A stretch of 64,000 nt of DNA from positions 29,093 through 93,092 of the forward strand of contig JAOPYC010000101.1 of assembly GCA_025964795.1 (NCBI GenBank). The letters are read 5' to 3'. This document shows positions 1-8,564 of the stretch, one piece after another; positions within the stretch are counted from its first letter, which is position 1; each line of letters begins with the position of its first letter. The stretch is from Marmoricola sp. (lineage in GTDB: Bacteria > Actinomycetota > Actinomycetes > Propionibacteriales > Nocardioidaceae). Under the pieces are notes generated by a model. The model was not told the origin of the DNA and searched no databases. It saw only the letters and a program-made list of their open reading frames with translations. The position numbers were made by a program, and so were the translations under genes.

Positions 1-133
1 CTGCGAGGAGCTCCACCTGAGCATCAAGACCGTCGAGCCGGTGGTGAGCACCATCTTCACCAAGCTGGGGCTGCACGCGGACGCGACCAGCAACCGCCGC
101 GTCCTGGCGGTCCTGGCCTTCGTCCGCACGTGA
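1..133 (+). CDS. LuxR-family regulator, C-terminal HTH fragment (cut by window start)
   Basis: Only the last 43 codons are present, in the frame that starts at base 2 and stops at TGA 131-133. The residues LSIKTVE followed by IFTKLGLHAD match the recognition helix and dimer helix of the LuxR/GerE DNA-binding domain, as found at the C terminus of NarL-type response regulators. The ending NRRVLAVLAF is typical of actinobacterial members. The receiver or sensor half lies outside the window, so its signal is unknown. It reads toward, and is convergent with, the LacI gene. Confidence 0.75.
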   Translation, partial: CEELHLSIKTVEPVVSTIFTKLGLHADATSNRRVLAVLAFVRT

Positions 134-145
134 GCCGGCTCCCGG

Positions 146-1171
146 TCACACCAGCGTCGGGATGTTGTACGGCGTCACCACGTGGATCGGGGACGGCACC
201 GACTCGATGGGACCCTCGATGGCGCCCTGGGCCTGCATGATGATGTGGCACGCGCGGCGCATGTCGTAGCGGAGGTCGTGGTGCAGCACGGCGGTCAGTC
301 GACCCTCGTGCAGCAGGCGCAGGTTGTCGCGGTCGAGGTCGTGCGCGACGAACACCTGGCAGCGCCGGTCGGCGGCGTCGAACGCCTCGAGGACGGCCTG
401 GTTGCCGCCGCCGACGGAGTAGACCGAGCTGATGCCGGGATGGCGCTCCAGCGTCCGCAGGGTCGACTCCTTGACGGTCACGTCCAGTCCGTCGGTGTCG
501 GTCTGCTCCACCAGCACCCGGCCGGTGGACTGGCCGCGCATCGTCGCGCGGAACCCGATCTCGCGTTCCTCCTCGCCCCGGAACACGCTGCGGCTCAGCG
601 CGATCAGCACGTCCCCCTCCTGGTCGCCGAGGAACCGGTGGACCAGGTAGGCGGCGGTCGAGCCGGCCGACCGGTTGTCGATCCCGACGTAGGCGACCCG
701 CTGGCTCAGCGGGATGTCGCTGACCAGGGTGACGACGGGGATCCCGTGCCGGTGCAGCTTGGCGATGGCGTCGCTGATCTCGGGAACGTCCGGGGCCTTC
801 AGCACCACGCCCATGGATCCCCGGTGCCGGATGTCCTCCAGCACCTTCACGATGTCCGCCGGTCGCCCCTTCTCGCGGAAGTCGAACCGGGACCGGACCA
901 CGGCCGGGCGCAGCGACGGGAGCTCGGCCTCGAGGGCAGACTTGATCGCCGAGGAGAACCGGTCCGGGGTCTGCATCACCACGTCGACCAGGAAGGTGCG
1001 GCCGGTCAGCCGGAGCTGGCTGCGCTGCTGGTCCAGGTCGGCGATGGCCTGCTGGACGTTGCTCGCGGTGCTGGCCCGCACCCCCGGCCGGTTGTGCAAC
1101 ACCCGGTCGACGGTCGCCTCGCTCAGCCCGGCCTGACGGGCGATCTCGCGGATGGGGTACGGATGGGCCAT
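146..1171 (-). CDS. LacI-family transcriptional repressor of the cyclitol operon
   Basis: A 341-aa protein with an N-terminal LacI helix-turn-helix (about residues 6-30, IREIARQAGLSEATVDRVL) and a hinge, then a periplasmic-binding-protein-like sensor domain (about 60-335). The length is normal for the family. It is divergent from the inositol-type operon that starts at 1313, with a 141-bp gap, so it most likely controls that operon and itself. The ligand would be an inositol or a ring intermediate; this is inferred from position only. The product belongs to the LacI branch whose sensor domain resembles sugar-ABC binding proteins. Confidence 0.85.
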   Translation of the reverse strand: MAHPYPIREIARQAGLSEATVDRVLHNRPGVRASTASNVQQAIADLDQQRSQLRLTGRTFLVDVVMQTPDRFSSAIKSALEAELPSLRPAVVRSRFDFREKGRPADIVKVLEDIRHRGSMGVVLKAPDVPEISDAIAKLHRHGIPVVTLVSDIPLSQRVAYVGIDNRSAGSTAAYLVHRFLGDQEGDVLIALSRSVFRGEEEREIGFRATMRGQSTGRVLVEQTDTDGLDVTVKESTLRTLERHPGISSVYSVGGGNQAVLEAFDAADRRCQVFVAHDLDRDNLRLLHEGRLTAVLHHDLRYDMRRACHIIMQAQGAIEGPIESVPSPIHVVTPYNIPTLV

Positions 1172-1275
1172 GCGCGTGAGTGTGATGGGTCGATGAGGTG
1201 GGGGTCAAGCGGCAACCACCACCATTGAGCCGGAACGAGCCCGCCAATGAGGGTTTTTTGATGGGTGCGGACCCG

Positions 1276-1281
1276 TTGACG
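1276..1281 (+). promoter_or_regulatory. Candidate -35 element of the cyclitol operon
   Basis: TTGACG sits 31 bases before the start codon at 1313, inside the divergent gap 1172-1312. A clear -10 box is not visible at the ideal spacing, and I could not define a LacI palindrome here, so this is a weak call. Confidence 0.25.
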
Positions 1282-1312
1282 TTGATGGGGTGAAGATCAC
1301 AGGCTTGCAGGC

Positions 1313-2743
1313 ATGGAGCTCTTGGTCGGTGGACAGTGGACAGCGTCGCACTCGGGTCGTGCGGAGGAGGTGACCTCGCCGTACGACGGTGCGGTCGTCG
1401 GCCTCGTCCCGGTGGCGGACGCCTCGGACGTGGACGCGGCCCTGACGGCGGCCGTGGCCGGGGCGAAGGTGTGGCGCAACACCCCGGGCCACGAGCGGAT
1501 GCGCATCCTGCTGGAGGCTGCGTCCCTGGCCGACCAGCGGGCCGAGGTGATCGCCCAGACCATCTCCGCCGAGTCCGGAAAGACCATCACCGAGGCGCGC
1601 GGCGAGGCCGGCCGCTCCGGCGAGATGATCCGGCTGGCCGCCTTCGAGGGCACCCAGCTCTACGGCGACTCGCTGCCCCTGGACGCCAACCGCGGGACGG
1701 GCTTCGACAAGATCGGGTTCACCGTGCGCCAGCCGGTCGGCGTGGTCGTGGCGATCACCCCGTTCAACTACCCGGCCCTCCTGGTGATGCACAAGCTCGC
1801 CCCGGCCCTGGCCGCGGGCAACGCCGTGGTGCTCAAGCCGGCCCGCGCGACCCCGTTGACCGCCCTCGCCCTGGCCGCGTGCTTCGTCGACGCCGGCCTG
1901 CCGGAGGGTGTGCTGTCCGTCGTGACCGGCGCCGGGGGCGAGCTGGGCGACGCCCTGGTGAGCGACGACCGGGTCGACAAGATCTCCTTCACCGGGTCGA
2001 CCGGCATCGGGAACCGGATCACCCAGCTGGCTGGCGTGAAGAGGCTCTCGCTGGAGCTGGGCGCGTCCTGCCCCGTCGTCGTGCTGCCGGACGCGGACGT
2101 GGACGCTGCGGCCGCCGCGGTCGCGATCGGCGGCTACGTGAACGCCGGCCAGGTGTGCATCTCGGTGCAGCGGGTGATCACCCACCCGGCCATCGCCACG
2201 GACTTCCTGGACGCCCTCGTGGTCCAGGTGGAGAAGATCCAGACCGGGGACCCGCAGTCGCCGGGCACCGGGATGGGCACGCTGATCGACGTCAAGGAGG
2301 CGACCCGCGTCGAGCGTTCCATCCGGCAGGCCGTGGACGGCGGCGCCCGGCTGCTCACCGGTGGGGAGCGCGACGGGGCGGTGGTGTCGGCGGCCGTCGT
2401 CGCCGACGTCGACCCGACCTCGCCCTTCAGCCAGGACGAGCTGTTCGGCCCCGCGGTGGCGGTCTCGGTCGCAGACGACTGGCAGAGCGCGATCGCCCAG
2501 GCCAACGGGACGGCGTACGGCCTCGGGGCCGGGGTGTTCACCTCCGACGTCGCCGGCGCGGTGCGCGCCATCCGGGAGATCGACGCCGGGGTGGTCCACA
2601 TCAACTGGACTCCCCTGTGGCGAGCCGACCTGATGCCCTACGGCGGCCTGAAGGGCAGCGGCATCGGCAAGGAAGGTCCCCGCTCCGCCGTCGCCGAGAT
2701 GACCGACGTCAAGACCATCATCCTGCACGGAAGGCCCTGGTAG
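1313..2743 (+). CDS. NAD(P)-dependent aldehyde dehydrogenase (semialdehyde step of cyclitol catabolism)
   Basis: A 476-aa aldehyde dehydrogenase superfamily enzyme that oxidises an aldehyde to the acid. The general base is E248 in LELGAS and the catalytic thiol is C282 in GQVCIS. Cofactor-binding signatures ITPFNYP (about 148), KPA (about 174) and GSTGIG (about 227) are all present. It is the first gene of the operon and ends 2 bp before iolD. By position it may take the IolA role (malonate semialdehyde), but it looks more like glyceraldehyde-3-phosphate/lactaldehyde dehydrogenases than the CoA-acylating IolA/MmsA type. The real substrate could therefore be another semialdehyde made by the aldolase encoded downstream. 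Confidence 0.85.
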   Translation: MELLVGGQWTASHSGRAEEVTSPYDGAVVGLVPVADASDVDAALTAAVAGAKVWRNTPGHERMRILLEAASLADQRAEVIAQTISAESGKTITEARGEAGRSGEMIRLAAFEGTQLYGDSLPLDANRGTGFDKIGFTVRQPVGVVVAITPFNYPALLVMHKLAPALAAGNAVVLKPARATPLTALALAACFVDAGLPEGVLSVVTGAGGELGDALVSDDRVDKISFTGSTGIGNRITQLAGVKRLSLELGASCPVVVLPDADVDAAAAAVAIGGYVNAGQVCISVQRVITHPAIATDFLDALVVQVEKIQTGDPQSPGTGMGTLIDVKEATRVERSIRQAVDGGARLLTGGERDGAVVSAAVVADVDPTSPFSQDELFGPAVAVSVADDWQSAIAQANGTAYGLGAGVFTSDVAGAVRAIREIDAGVVHINWTPLWRADLMPYGGLKGSGIGKEGPRSAVAEMTDVKTIILHGRPW

Positions 2744-2745
2744 CC

Positions 2746-4716
2746 ATGAGCACCACCACCCCACCCACCGTCCGGCTCACCGTCGCGCAGGCGGTCGTCC
2801 TGTACCTGTCCCGGCAGTACTCCGTCGCCGACGGCGTACGCCGCCGGCTGGTCCCCGCCACCCTCGGGATCTTCGGTCACGGCAACGTCGCGGGCCTCGG
2901 CCAGGCCCTCGACCAGCTGGCCGAGCCGATGCCCTTCATCCAGGGGCGCAACGAGCAGGGCCTGGTCCACATGGCGACCGCCTTCGCCAAGCACACCCAC
3001 CGGCACAGCACCCTGGCCGTCACCGCCTCCATCGGCCCCGGCGCGATGAACATGGTCACCGGTGCCGCGCTGGCGACCCTGAACCGCCTGCCCGTGCTGC
3101 TGCTCCCCGGGGACACCTACGCGACCCGGCACCAGGGCCCGGTCCTGCAGCAGCTCCAGCACCCGACGGACGCCGACCTCACCGTCAACGACGCGTTCCG
3201 GCCCGTCTCCCGGTTCTTCGACCGGATCACCCGGCCCGAGCAGCTGCTCACCGCGCTCCCGGCGGCGATGCGCACCCTCGTCGACCCGGTGGAGACCGGC
3301 GCGGTCGTGCTCTCACTCCCCCAGGACGTCCAGTCGCACGCCTACGACTTCCCCGCCGCGCTCTTCGACGAACGGGACTGGGTCATCCGCCGGCCGGCCC
3401 CCGACCAGTCCGAGATCGACGCGGTGGCGGCCCTCCTCGCGGCGGCCGAGAAGCCGCTGATCATCGCCGGCGGCGGCGTCGTCTACTCGCAGGCCTCCAC
3501 CGAGCTGGAGCGTCTCGCCGCGTCGGTCGGCATCCCGGTCGCCGAGACCTTCGCGGGCAAGGGCGCCGTCCAGCAGGCCGCCTGGTGGCAGCTCGGCGGC
3601 ATCGGCCTGGAGGGGACGCCCGCGACGAACACGCTGGCCCGGGAGGCCGACCTGGTCCTCACGGTCGGGTCCCGGCTGACCGACTTCACCACCGGCTCCC
3701 ACTCGATCTTCGCCAACCCCGACGTCCGCTTCGCGAGCATCAACGTGAACGTCCACGACGCTGACCGGCTCGGAGCCGTCGGCATCATCGCCGACGCCAA
3801 GCGCGCCCTGGCCGCCCTGGCCGACGCCAGTGCCGGCGTACGCACCTCCGAGGCCTGGCGCGCGCGCACCGAGGAGCTGACCGCGGCGTGGAGCATCGAG
3901 CGCAGCGTCGCGCTCGACCCGGACCAGCTCTTCGACAAGGCGGCCGTGAGCGGCGACTCCGACGTGGTGACGACCACGGACGCGGTCCTCACCCAGGGAC
4001 AGGTCATCGGTGTCCTCCAGGAGCACGCCCAATCCGGCGACGTGATCATCGCGGCTGCCGGAGGGCCTCCCGGGGACCTGCAGAAGGTGTGGGACGCGAC
4101 CGACGGTCGCACCTGCCACCTCGAGTTCGGCTTCTCCTGCATGGGCTACGAGATCCCGGCGGCGATCGGCGTGCGCCTGGCCCACCCCGACCCCGACGCC
4201 CGGATCACCGCGTTCCTCGGGGACGGCACCTTCCTGATGGCGCCCACCGAGCTGGTCACCGCGGCCCAGGAGGGTCTCCCGATCACCCTGGTCATCCCGG
4301 AGAACCACGGCTACCAGGTCATCCACCGGTTGCAGATGGGGCGCAGCGGCCGCGAGTTCGGCAACGAGTTCCGCTACCGCACCACCGGCCTGCAGATCGC
4401 CGGGGCCGAGGCCGCGGACAAGGCCGCCCGCCTGGACGGCGACTACCTGTCCGTCGACCTGGTCCAGGTCGCGGCCGGCCTGGGGGCACGCGCCGTCCGC
4501 GCGGTCACCGCCAGAGACCTGCGTACGGCGCTGCAGGAGACCCGCGGCCACCAGGGCACGGTCGTCATCGTCGTCGACGCGATCCCGCACGCCGACCTCC
4601 CCGGGGCCGGTGTCTGGTGGGACGTCGCGCCGGCCGAGGTGTCCGAGATCCCGACCGTGCCCCCGTTGCGCGCGGACTACGAGGTCGGGCGCCAGACCCA
4701 GCGGTTCTTCGGATGA
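2746..4716 (+). CDS. iolD: 3D-(3,5/4)-trihydroxycyclohexane-1,2-dione hydrolase
   Basis: A 656-aa thiamine-diphosphate enzyme that opens the inositol ring, turning trihydroxycyclohexane-1,2-dione into 5-deoxy-glucuronate. The N-terminal PYR domain carries the catalytic glutamate E70 in GRNEQGL. A central nucleotide-fold domain follows (about 200-350), then the PP domain with the GDG motif at 492-494 and the ENHGY metal/ThDP segment about 27 residues later. The ATG at 2746 lies 2 bp after the aldehyde dehydrogenase stop. The same frame stays open upstream to 1336, but that part is a shadow of the dehydrogenase. The gene overlaps the following aldolase by ATGA. Confidence 0.9.
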   Translation: MSTTTPPTVRLTVAQAVVLYLSRQYSVADGVRRRLVPATLGIFGHGNVAGLGQALDQLAEPMPFIQGRNEQGLVHMATAFAKHTHRHSTLAVTASIGPGAMNMVTGAALATLNRLPVLLLPGDTYATRHQGPVLQQLQHPTDADLTVNDAFRPVSRFFDRITRPEQLLTALPAAMRTLVDPVETGAVVLSLPQDVQSHAYDFPAALFDERDWVIRRPAPDQSEIDAVAALLAAAEKPLIIAGGGVVYSQASTELERLAASVGIPVAETFAGKGAVQQAAWWQLGGIGLEGTPATNTLAREADLVLTVGSRLTDFTTGSHSIFANPDVRFASINVNVHDADRLGAVGIIADAKRALAALADASAGVRTSEAWRARTEELTAAWSIERSVALDPDQLFDKAAVSGDSDVVTTTDAVLTQGQVIGVLQEHAQSGDVIIAAAGGPPGDLQKVWDATDGRTCHLEFGFSCMGYEIPAAIGVRLAHPDPDARITAFLGDGTFLMAPTELVTAAQEGLPITLVIPENHGYQVIHRLQMGRSGREFGNEFRYRTTGLQIAGAEAADKAARLDGDYLSVDLVQVAAGLGARAVRAVTARDLRTALQETRGHQGTVVIVVDAIPHADLPGAGVWWDVAPAEVSEIPTVPPLRADYEVGRQTQRFFG

Positions 4717-5504
4717 GCACCGTCTCCCTGACGCCGCTCGACGGTGGCGCCCTGGCAGGGTCCGTCCGTGGCGGTGAGACCACCCTGGGCACCTTCATCG
4801 GCATGGCCACCCCGGTCAGCGCCGAGGTATGCGCGGCCTCCGGGTTCGACTGGGTGCTGCTCGACCTCGAGCACGGCGCCGGGGGCGAGGAGCAGGTGCG
4901 TGACGTCGTCCCGGCCGCCGGCAGCTACGGCGTCCCGACCCTCGTCCGCGTCGAGGCCGCGGAGCGGATCCGCATCGGCCGGGCGCTGGACTGCGGGGCT
5001 GCGGGCATCATGCTGCCGCGGCTGAACAGCGCCGCGGAGGTCGAGAGCGCCCTGGCCCACCTGCGCTACCCGCCGGCCGGCGACCGCGGGGTCGCCACCT
5101 ACAACCGGGCCTGCCGGTTCGGCCTGGACCCCGACGCGCTGGACCGCGCCGACCAGGAGACGCTCTGCGTGGTCCAGATCGAGTCCGCCGCGGCCGTGGA
5201 CGCCGCTGACGACATCGCCGCCCTCGACGGGGTCGACGTGCTGTTCATCGGCCCCCGTGACCTCAGCCACGACCTCGGCGTACCCGGCGACCTCACCGCC
5301 CCCGCCTACGTCGAGGCCCTGAAGACGGTCCTGGCCGCCGCGCGTCGCCACGACAAGTCCGCCGGGATGCTCGTGCCCGACGGCGCCGCGGCCGCCGCGC
5401 GCCTCGCCCAGGGATGGTCGTTCCTGGCCATCGGCTCGGACTCCACCCTGCTCGCCGCGACCATCCGGGCCGAGCTCGACCAGGCCCTCTCCACCACCTC
5501 CTGA
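4713..5504 (+). CDS. HpcH/HpaI-family class II aldolase
   Basis: A 263-aa TIM-barrel aldolase of the HpcH/HpaI/citrate-lyase family. These divalent-metal enzymes cleave 2-keto-4-hydroxy acids to pyruvate plus an aldehyde. The family base H54 is in DLEHG, and the metal ligands are E157 (QIES) and D183 (GPRDLS). The conserved substrate arginine region LVRVE lies at about 85. Its start overlaps the iolD stop (ATGA), so it is translationally coupled. The usual inositol operon encodes IolJ, a different aldolase, after kinase IolC. Neither is seen here, so this enzyme is a candidate to cleave the unphosphorylated keto-acid. Confidence 0.85.
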   Translation: MSTVSLTPLDGGALAGSVRGGETTLGTFIGMATPVSAEVCAASGFDWVLLDLEHGAGGEEQVRDVVPAAGSYGVPTLVRVEAAERIRIGRALDCGAAGIMLPRLNSAAEVESALAHLRYPPAGDRGVATYNRACRFGLDPDALDRADQETLCVVQIESAAAVDAADDIAALDGVDVLFIGPRDLSHDLGVPGDLTAPAYVEALKTVLAAARRHDKSAGMLVPDGAAAAARLAQGWSFLAIGSDSTLLAATIRAELDQALSTTS

Positions 5505-5537
5505 ACCGCCTCCCCCCTCACCGAAAGAAGACACCCC

Positions 5538-6788
5538 ATGGTTGGACACGTCACCGCCGACGGCTACACCGAGCTGGGCATCGGCCTGATCAGCGTGGGC
5601 TGGATGGGCAAGCTGCACACCAAGGCCTACCAGGCCGTCTCGACGGTCTACCCGGAGCTGAAGATCAGGACCCGGCTGGTCCACGCCGCCGACAACGCGC
5701 CGGACCGCGCCGACTACGCCCGCGAGGTGCTGGGCTACGCCAAGGGCAGCACCGACTACCGGGCGGTCCTCGCCGACCCGGACGTCGACGTGGTCTCGAT
5801 CTGCGCCCCCAACCTGCTGCACCGCGAGATCGGCATCGCGGCCGCCGAGGCCGGGAAGCCGTTCTGGATCGAGAAGCCGGTCGGCCGTGACTCCGACGAC
5901 ACCGGAGCCGTGGCGGACGCGGCCCGCGCCGCCGGCGTCGTCACCTCGATCGGCTACAACTACCGGCACGTCCCGGCGGTGGAGCGGATCCGCGACCTGA
6001 TCGCGAACGGCGACCTGGGCCGGATCACCAACGTGCGTGCGGTGTTCTTCAACGGCTACGCCTCCGAGCCCAACGGCGCGCTGTCGTGGCGGTTCAAGAA
6101 GGACCTGGCCGGCAGCGGCGCCCTGGGCGACCTGCTCAGCCACGTCGTAGACCTCGTCCAGTACGTCGTGGGACCCATCACCGACGTCACCGCCCTCCTC
6201 TCGACGATCCACCAGCAGCGCCCGATCCTGCCAATGGGCTCGGGCACGCACTTCGTCGTGATCGAGGAGGGGGAGCTCGGCGACGTCGAGAACGACGACT
6301 ACGCCGGCGCGCTCGTCCGGTTCGCGGCGGACTCGCCGGGCGCCGGAGCCGTCGGCACCCTCGAGGCGTCCCGGGTCATCGTCGGTCCGCAGTGCGGCCT
6401 CGGCTTCGAGATCTACGGCACCGAGGGGTCGGCGTCGTGGAACTTCGAGCGGATGAACGAGCTCCAGCTCGCGATCGGGCGCACCGGTCCCAACCAGGGC
6501 TACACGACCATCCTGGGCAACCAGTCCCAGGGGGACTACGCGCACTTCCAGCCCGGCCCCGGCAACGCCCTGGGGTACGACGACCTCAAGATCGTCGAGG
6601 CCAAGAAGTTCCTGGTCGCCGTCACCGGTGGGGAGCAGCACAACTCCACCATCGAGGAGGCCCTGGCCGACGCCGAGGTCATCTCGGCCGCCGCCGCCTC
6701 GGCGCTCGACGGCCAGTGGCACCGGGTCCCCGAGGTTCCCGGCGCCACGTTCGGCCACCCACGCGCAGCCGTCCCGGCCCATGCCTGA
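5538..6788 (+). CDS. Gfo/Idh/MocA-family dehydrogenase (1)
   Basis: A 416-aa NAD(P)-dependent dehydrogenase of the inositol dehydrogenase-like superfamily. The Rossmann motif GLISVGWMG is at about 14-22, the signature E112-K113-P114 (EKPVGR) contains the catalytic lysine, and a C-terminal alpha/beta substrate domain follows. GAAAGAAG upstream serves as ribosome-binding site for ATG 5538. It is longer than IolG and more like sugar or scyllo-inositol type oxidoreductases. It probably oxidises a second inositol isomer or an intermediate. The substrate cannot be assigned from sequence. Confidence 0.8.
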   Translation: MVGHVTADGYTELGIGLISVGWMGKLHTKAYQAVSTVYPELKIRTRLVHAADNAPDRADYAREVLGYAKGSTDYRAVLADPDVDVVSICAPNLLHREIGIAAAEAGKPFWIEKPVGRDSDDTGAVADAARAAGVVTSIGYNYRHVPAVERIRDLIANGDLGRITNVRAVFFNGYASEPNGALSWRFKKDLAGSGALGDLLSHVVDLVQYVVGPITDVTALLSTIHQQRPILPMGSGTHFVVIEEGELGDVENDDYAGALVRFAADSPGAGAVGTLEASRVIVGPQCGLGFEIYGTEGSASWNFERMNELQLAIGRTGPNQGYTTILGNQSQGDYAHFQPGPGNALGYDDLKIVEAKKFLVAVTGGEQHNSTIEEALADAEVISAAAASALDGQWHRVPEVPGATFGHPRAAVPAHA

Positions 6789-7743
6789 GCCGTTGCCGCT
6801 GGTGGTCGGGCTCGGGGTGGTGGATCCTGAGCTGGTCGCCGGGGCCTTCGCCGGTCGGTGCCGCTTCGCCGCGGACCCGGACGAGGCCGAGCTGCTCGAG
6901 GCGCAGGGCGCCATCGCGCGTGCCGACGCCACCATCGACCGCGCCTTCCTCGACCGCACCCCCCGGCTGCGTGTGGTCGCGCGCACCGGCGTCGGCGTGG
7001 ACCGCGTCGACCTGGACACGGCCACCGCTCGTGGGATCGCGGTCGTGGTCACGCCCGGCAGCGGTGCCGTCGCGGTCGCGGAAGGCGCCATCGCCATGGC
7101 CATGCACCTGGTCAAGAGGTTCGGGCGGCTGACCGAGCTGGTCCGCTCCGGGCGCTGGGCCGACCGTGGCTCGGTCACCGTGGGCGACCTCGCCGGGTCC
7201 ACCCTCGGCGTGGTCGGGTTCGGCCGGATCGGTCGGCACGCGGCGACGCTGGGTGAGGCCCTGGGCATGAAGGTCCTGGCCTACGACCCCGTCGCCGAAC
7301 CACCGGCGGCCCACCGCTGCGCCACGTTGACCGAGCTGGTGTCCCACAGCGACGTGATCACCCTGCACCTGCCGCTGACCCCGGACACCCACCACCTGCT
7401 CGACGCCGAGATGCTGGCCCTGACCAAGCCGGGCGCGATCCTCGTCAACTGCGGTCGCGGGTCGCTGATCGACAACGACGCGGCGTACGGCGCGCTGCTC
7501 GCCGGTCGCCTCGGCGGCGTCGGGCTGGACGTGTTCGACCCGGAGCCGCCGCAGCACCACCCGCTGTTCGACCACCCCGACGTCGTGCTCACCCCGCACC
7601 TGATGGGCCTGAGCACCCAGGCGACGGCGGCCACCTTCACCGCGGCGGCCACCGGCGTCGTGGACGTCCTCGAGGGGCGCGAGCCCGCGGCCGTGGCCAA
7701 CCCGGACTGGCGGCACGTCCCGGCGACCGGGGGCACGCGATGA
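6781..7743 (+). CDS. D-isomer-specific 2-hydroxyacid dehydrogenase
   Basis: A 320-aa enzyme of the phosphoglycerate/glyoxylate dehydrogenase fold, interconverting a 2-hydroxy acid and a 2-keto acid with NAD(P). GFGRIG is the dinucleotide-binding loop, and the catalytic trio is R226 (NCGRGS), E255 (DPEPP) and H273 (TPHLMG). I chose ATG 6781, which overlaps the previous gene by 8 bp; longer upstream frames run inside that gene. In this operon it may reduce or oxidise the keto-acid handled by the HpcH aldolase. Typical inositol operons do not carry such a gene. Confidence 0.8.
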   Translation: MPEPLPLVVGLGVVDPELVAGAFAGRCRFAADPDEAELLEAQGAIARADATIDRAFLDRTPRLRVVARTGVGVDRVDLDTATARGIAVVVTPGSGAVAVAEGAIAMAMHLVKRFGRLTELVRSGRWADRGSVTVGDLAGSTLGVVGFGRIGRHAATLGEALGMKVLAYDPVAEPPAAHRCATLTELVSHSDVITLHLPLTPDTHHLLDAEMLALTKPGAILVNCGRGSLIDNDAAYGALLAGRLGGVGLDVFDPEPPQHHPLFDHPDVVLTPHLMGLSTQATAATFTAAATGVVDVLEGREPAAVANPDWRHVPATGGTR

Positions 7744-8522
7744 AGGACCTGCTCCACGACAAGGTCGTGCTGGTCACGGGGGCCACGCAGGGACTGGGGG
7801 CCGGGATCGCCCGCGCCGCCGCCCGGGAGGGCGCCACGCTCGTCCTCTCCGGCCGCCACACGGAGCGAGGCGAGCAGGTCGCCGCCGAGCTCGCAGCTGC
7901 CGGGGCCGAGGCGAGCTTCGTGCGGGCCGACATCACGGACGTGACCCAGGCCGTCTCCGCGGTGGAGGAGACGGTACGACGGCACGGGCGGATCGACTCC
8001 CTCGTCAATTCCGCCGGGCTGACGTCACGCGGCACCCTGCTGGACACCACCGAGGAGCTGTTCGACGAGCACGTCGCGGTCAACCTGAAGGCGCCGTTCT
8101 TCCTGATGCAGGCCGCCGTCGCCGACATGGTGCGGCGCGGAGCACCCGGGACGATCGCCAACATCATCTCCATCGACTCCCACGGTGGGCAGTCCTTCCT
8201 CGCGCCGTACGTCGCCGCCAAGGCCGGTCTCGCCGGCCTGACCCGCAACGCCGCGCACGCCCACCGCTGGGACCGCATCCGGATCAACGGCCTGAACATC
8301 GGCTGGTCGGCCACCGACGGCGAGGACCTGACCCAGCGGCAGTCCCACGACGCCGACCCCGACTGGCAGCAGCGAGCCGGCAAGGCACTGCCCATGGGCA
8401 AGCTCGGCCAGGTCGACGAGATCGCCGACTTCGTGGCGTTCCTGCTCTCCGAGCGCAGCGGCGTCGTCACCGGTTCCGTCATCGACTGGGACCAGAACGT
8501 CATCGGTGGTCTCGGTGACTGA
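7740..8522 (+). CDS. Short-chain dehydrogenase/reductase
   Basis: A 260-aa classical SDR. The cofactor motif TGATQGLGAG is at about 14-23, NSAG replaces the common NNAG, and the active site has a serine in IISIDS with Y157 and K161 (YVAAK). The gene starts by ATGA overlap with the hydroxyacid dehydrogenase. The family oxidises or reduces sugar, polyol or keto-acid hydroxyls with NAD(P). Within this operon it adds yet another oxidoreductase, which suggests that several cyclitol stereoisomers, or a non-phosphorylated chain, are processed. Confidence 0.8.
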   Translation: MKDLLHDKVVLVTGATQGLGAGIARAAAREGATLVLSGRHTERGEQVAAELAAAGAEASFVRADITDVTQAVSAVEETVRRHGRIDSLVNSAGLTSRGTLLDTTEELFDEHVAVNLKAPFFLMQAAVADMVRRGAPGTIANIISIDSHGGQSFLAPYVAAKAGLAGLTRNAAHAHRWDRIRINGLNIGWSATDGEDLTQRQSHDADPDWQQRAGKALPMGKLGQVDEIADFVAFLLSERSGVVTGSVIDWDQNVIGGLGD

Positions 8523-8564
8523 GCAACTCCCTGCCCCGCACCGTCTCTCGCAAAGGAAACCGCC

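Noticed and set aside
182..1228. A long plus-strand frame across the first LacI gene
   Set aside because: It is a shadow of the LacI repressor. The minus strand has the helix-turn-helix and sensor domain.
1336..2745. An N-terminal extension of iolD of 470 codons
   Set aside because: It is an alternative frame of the aldehyde dehydrogenase gene, arginine- and glycine-rich, with no domain. IolD is complete from 2746.
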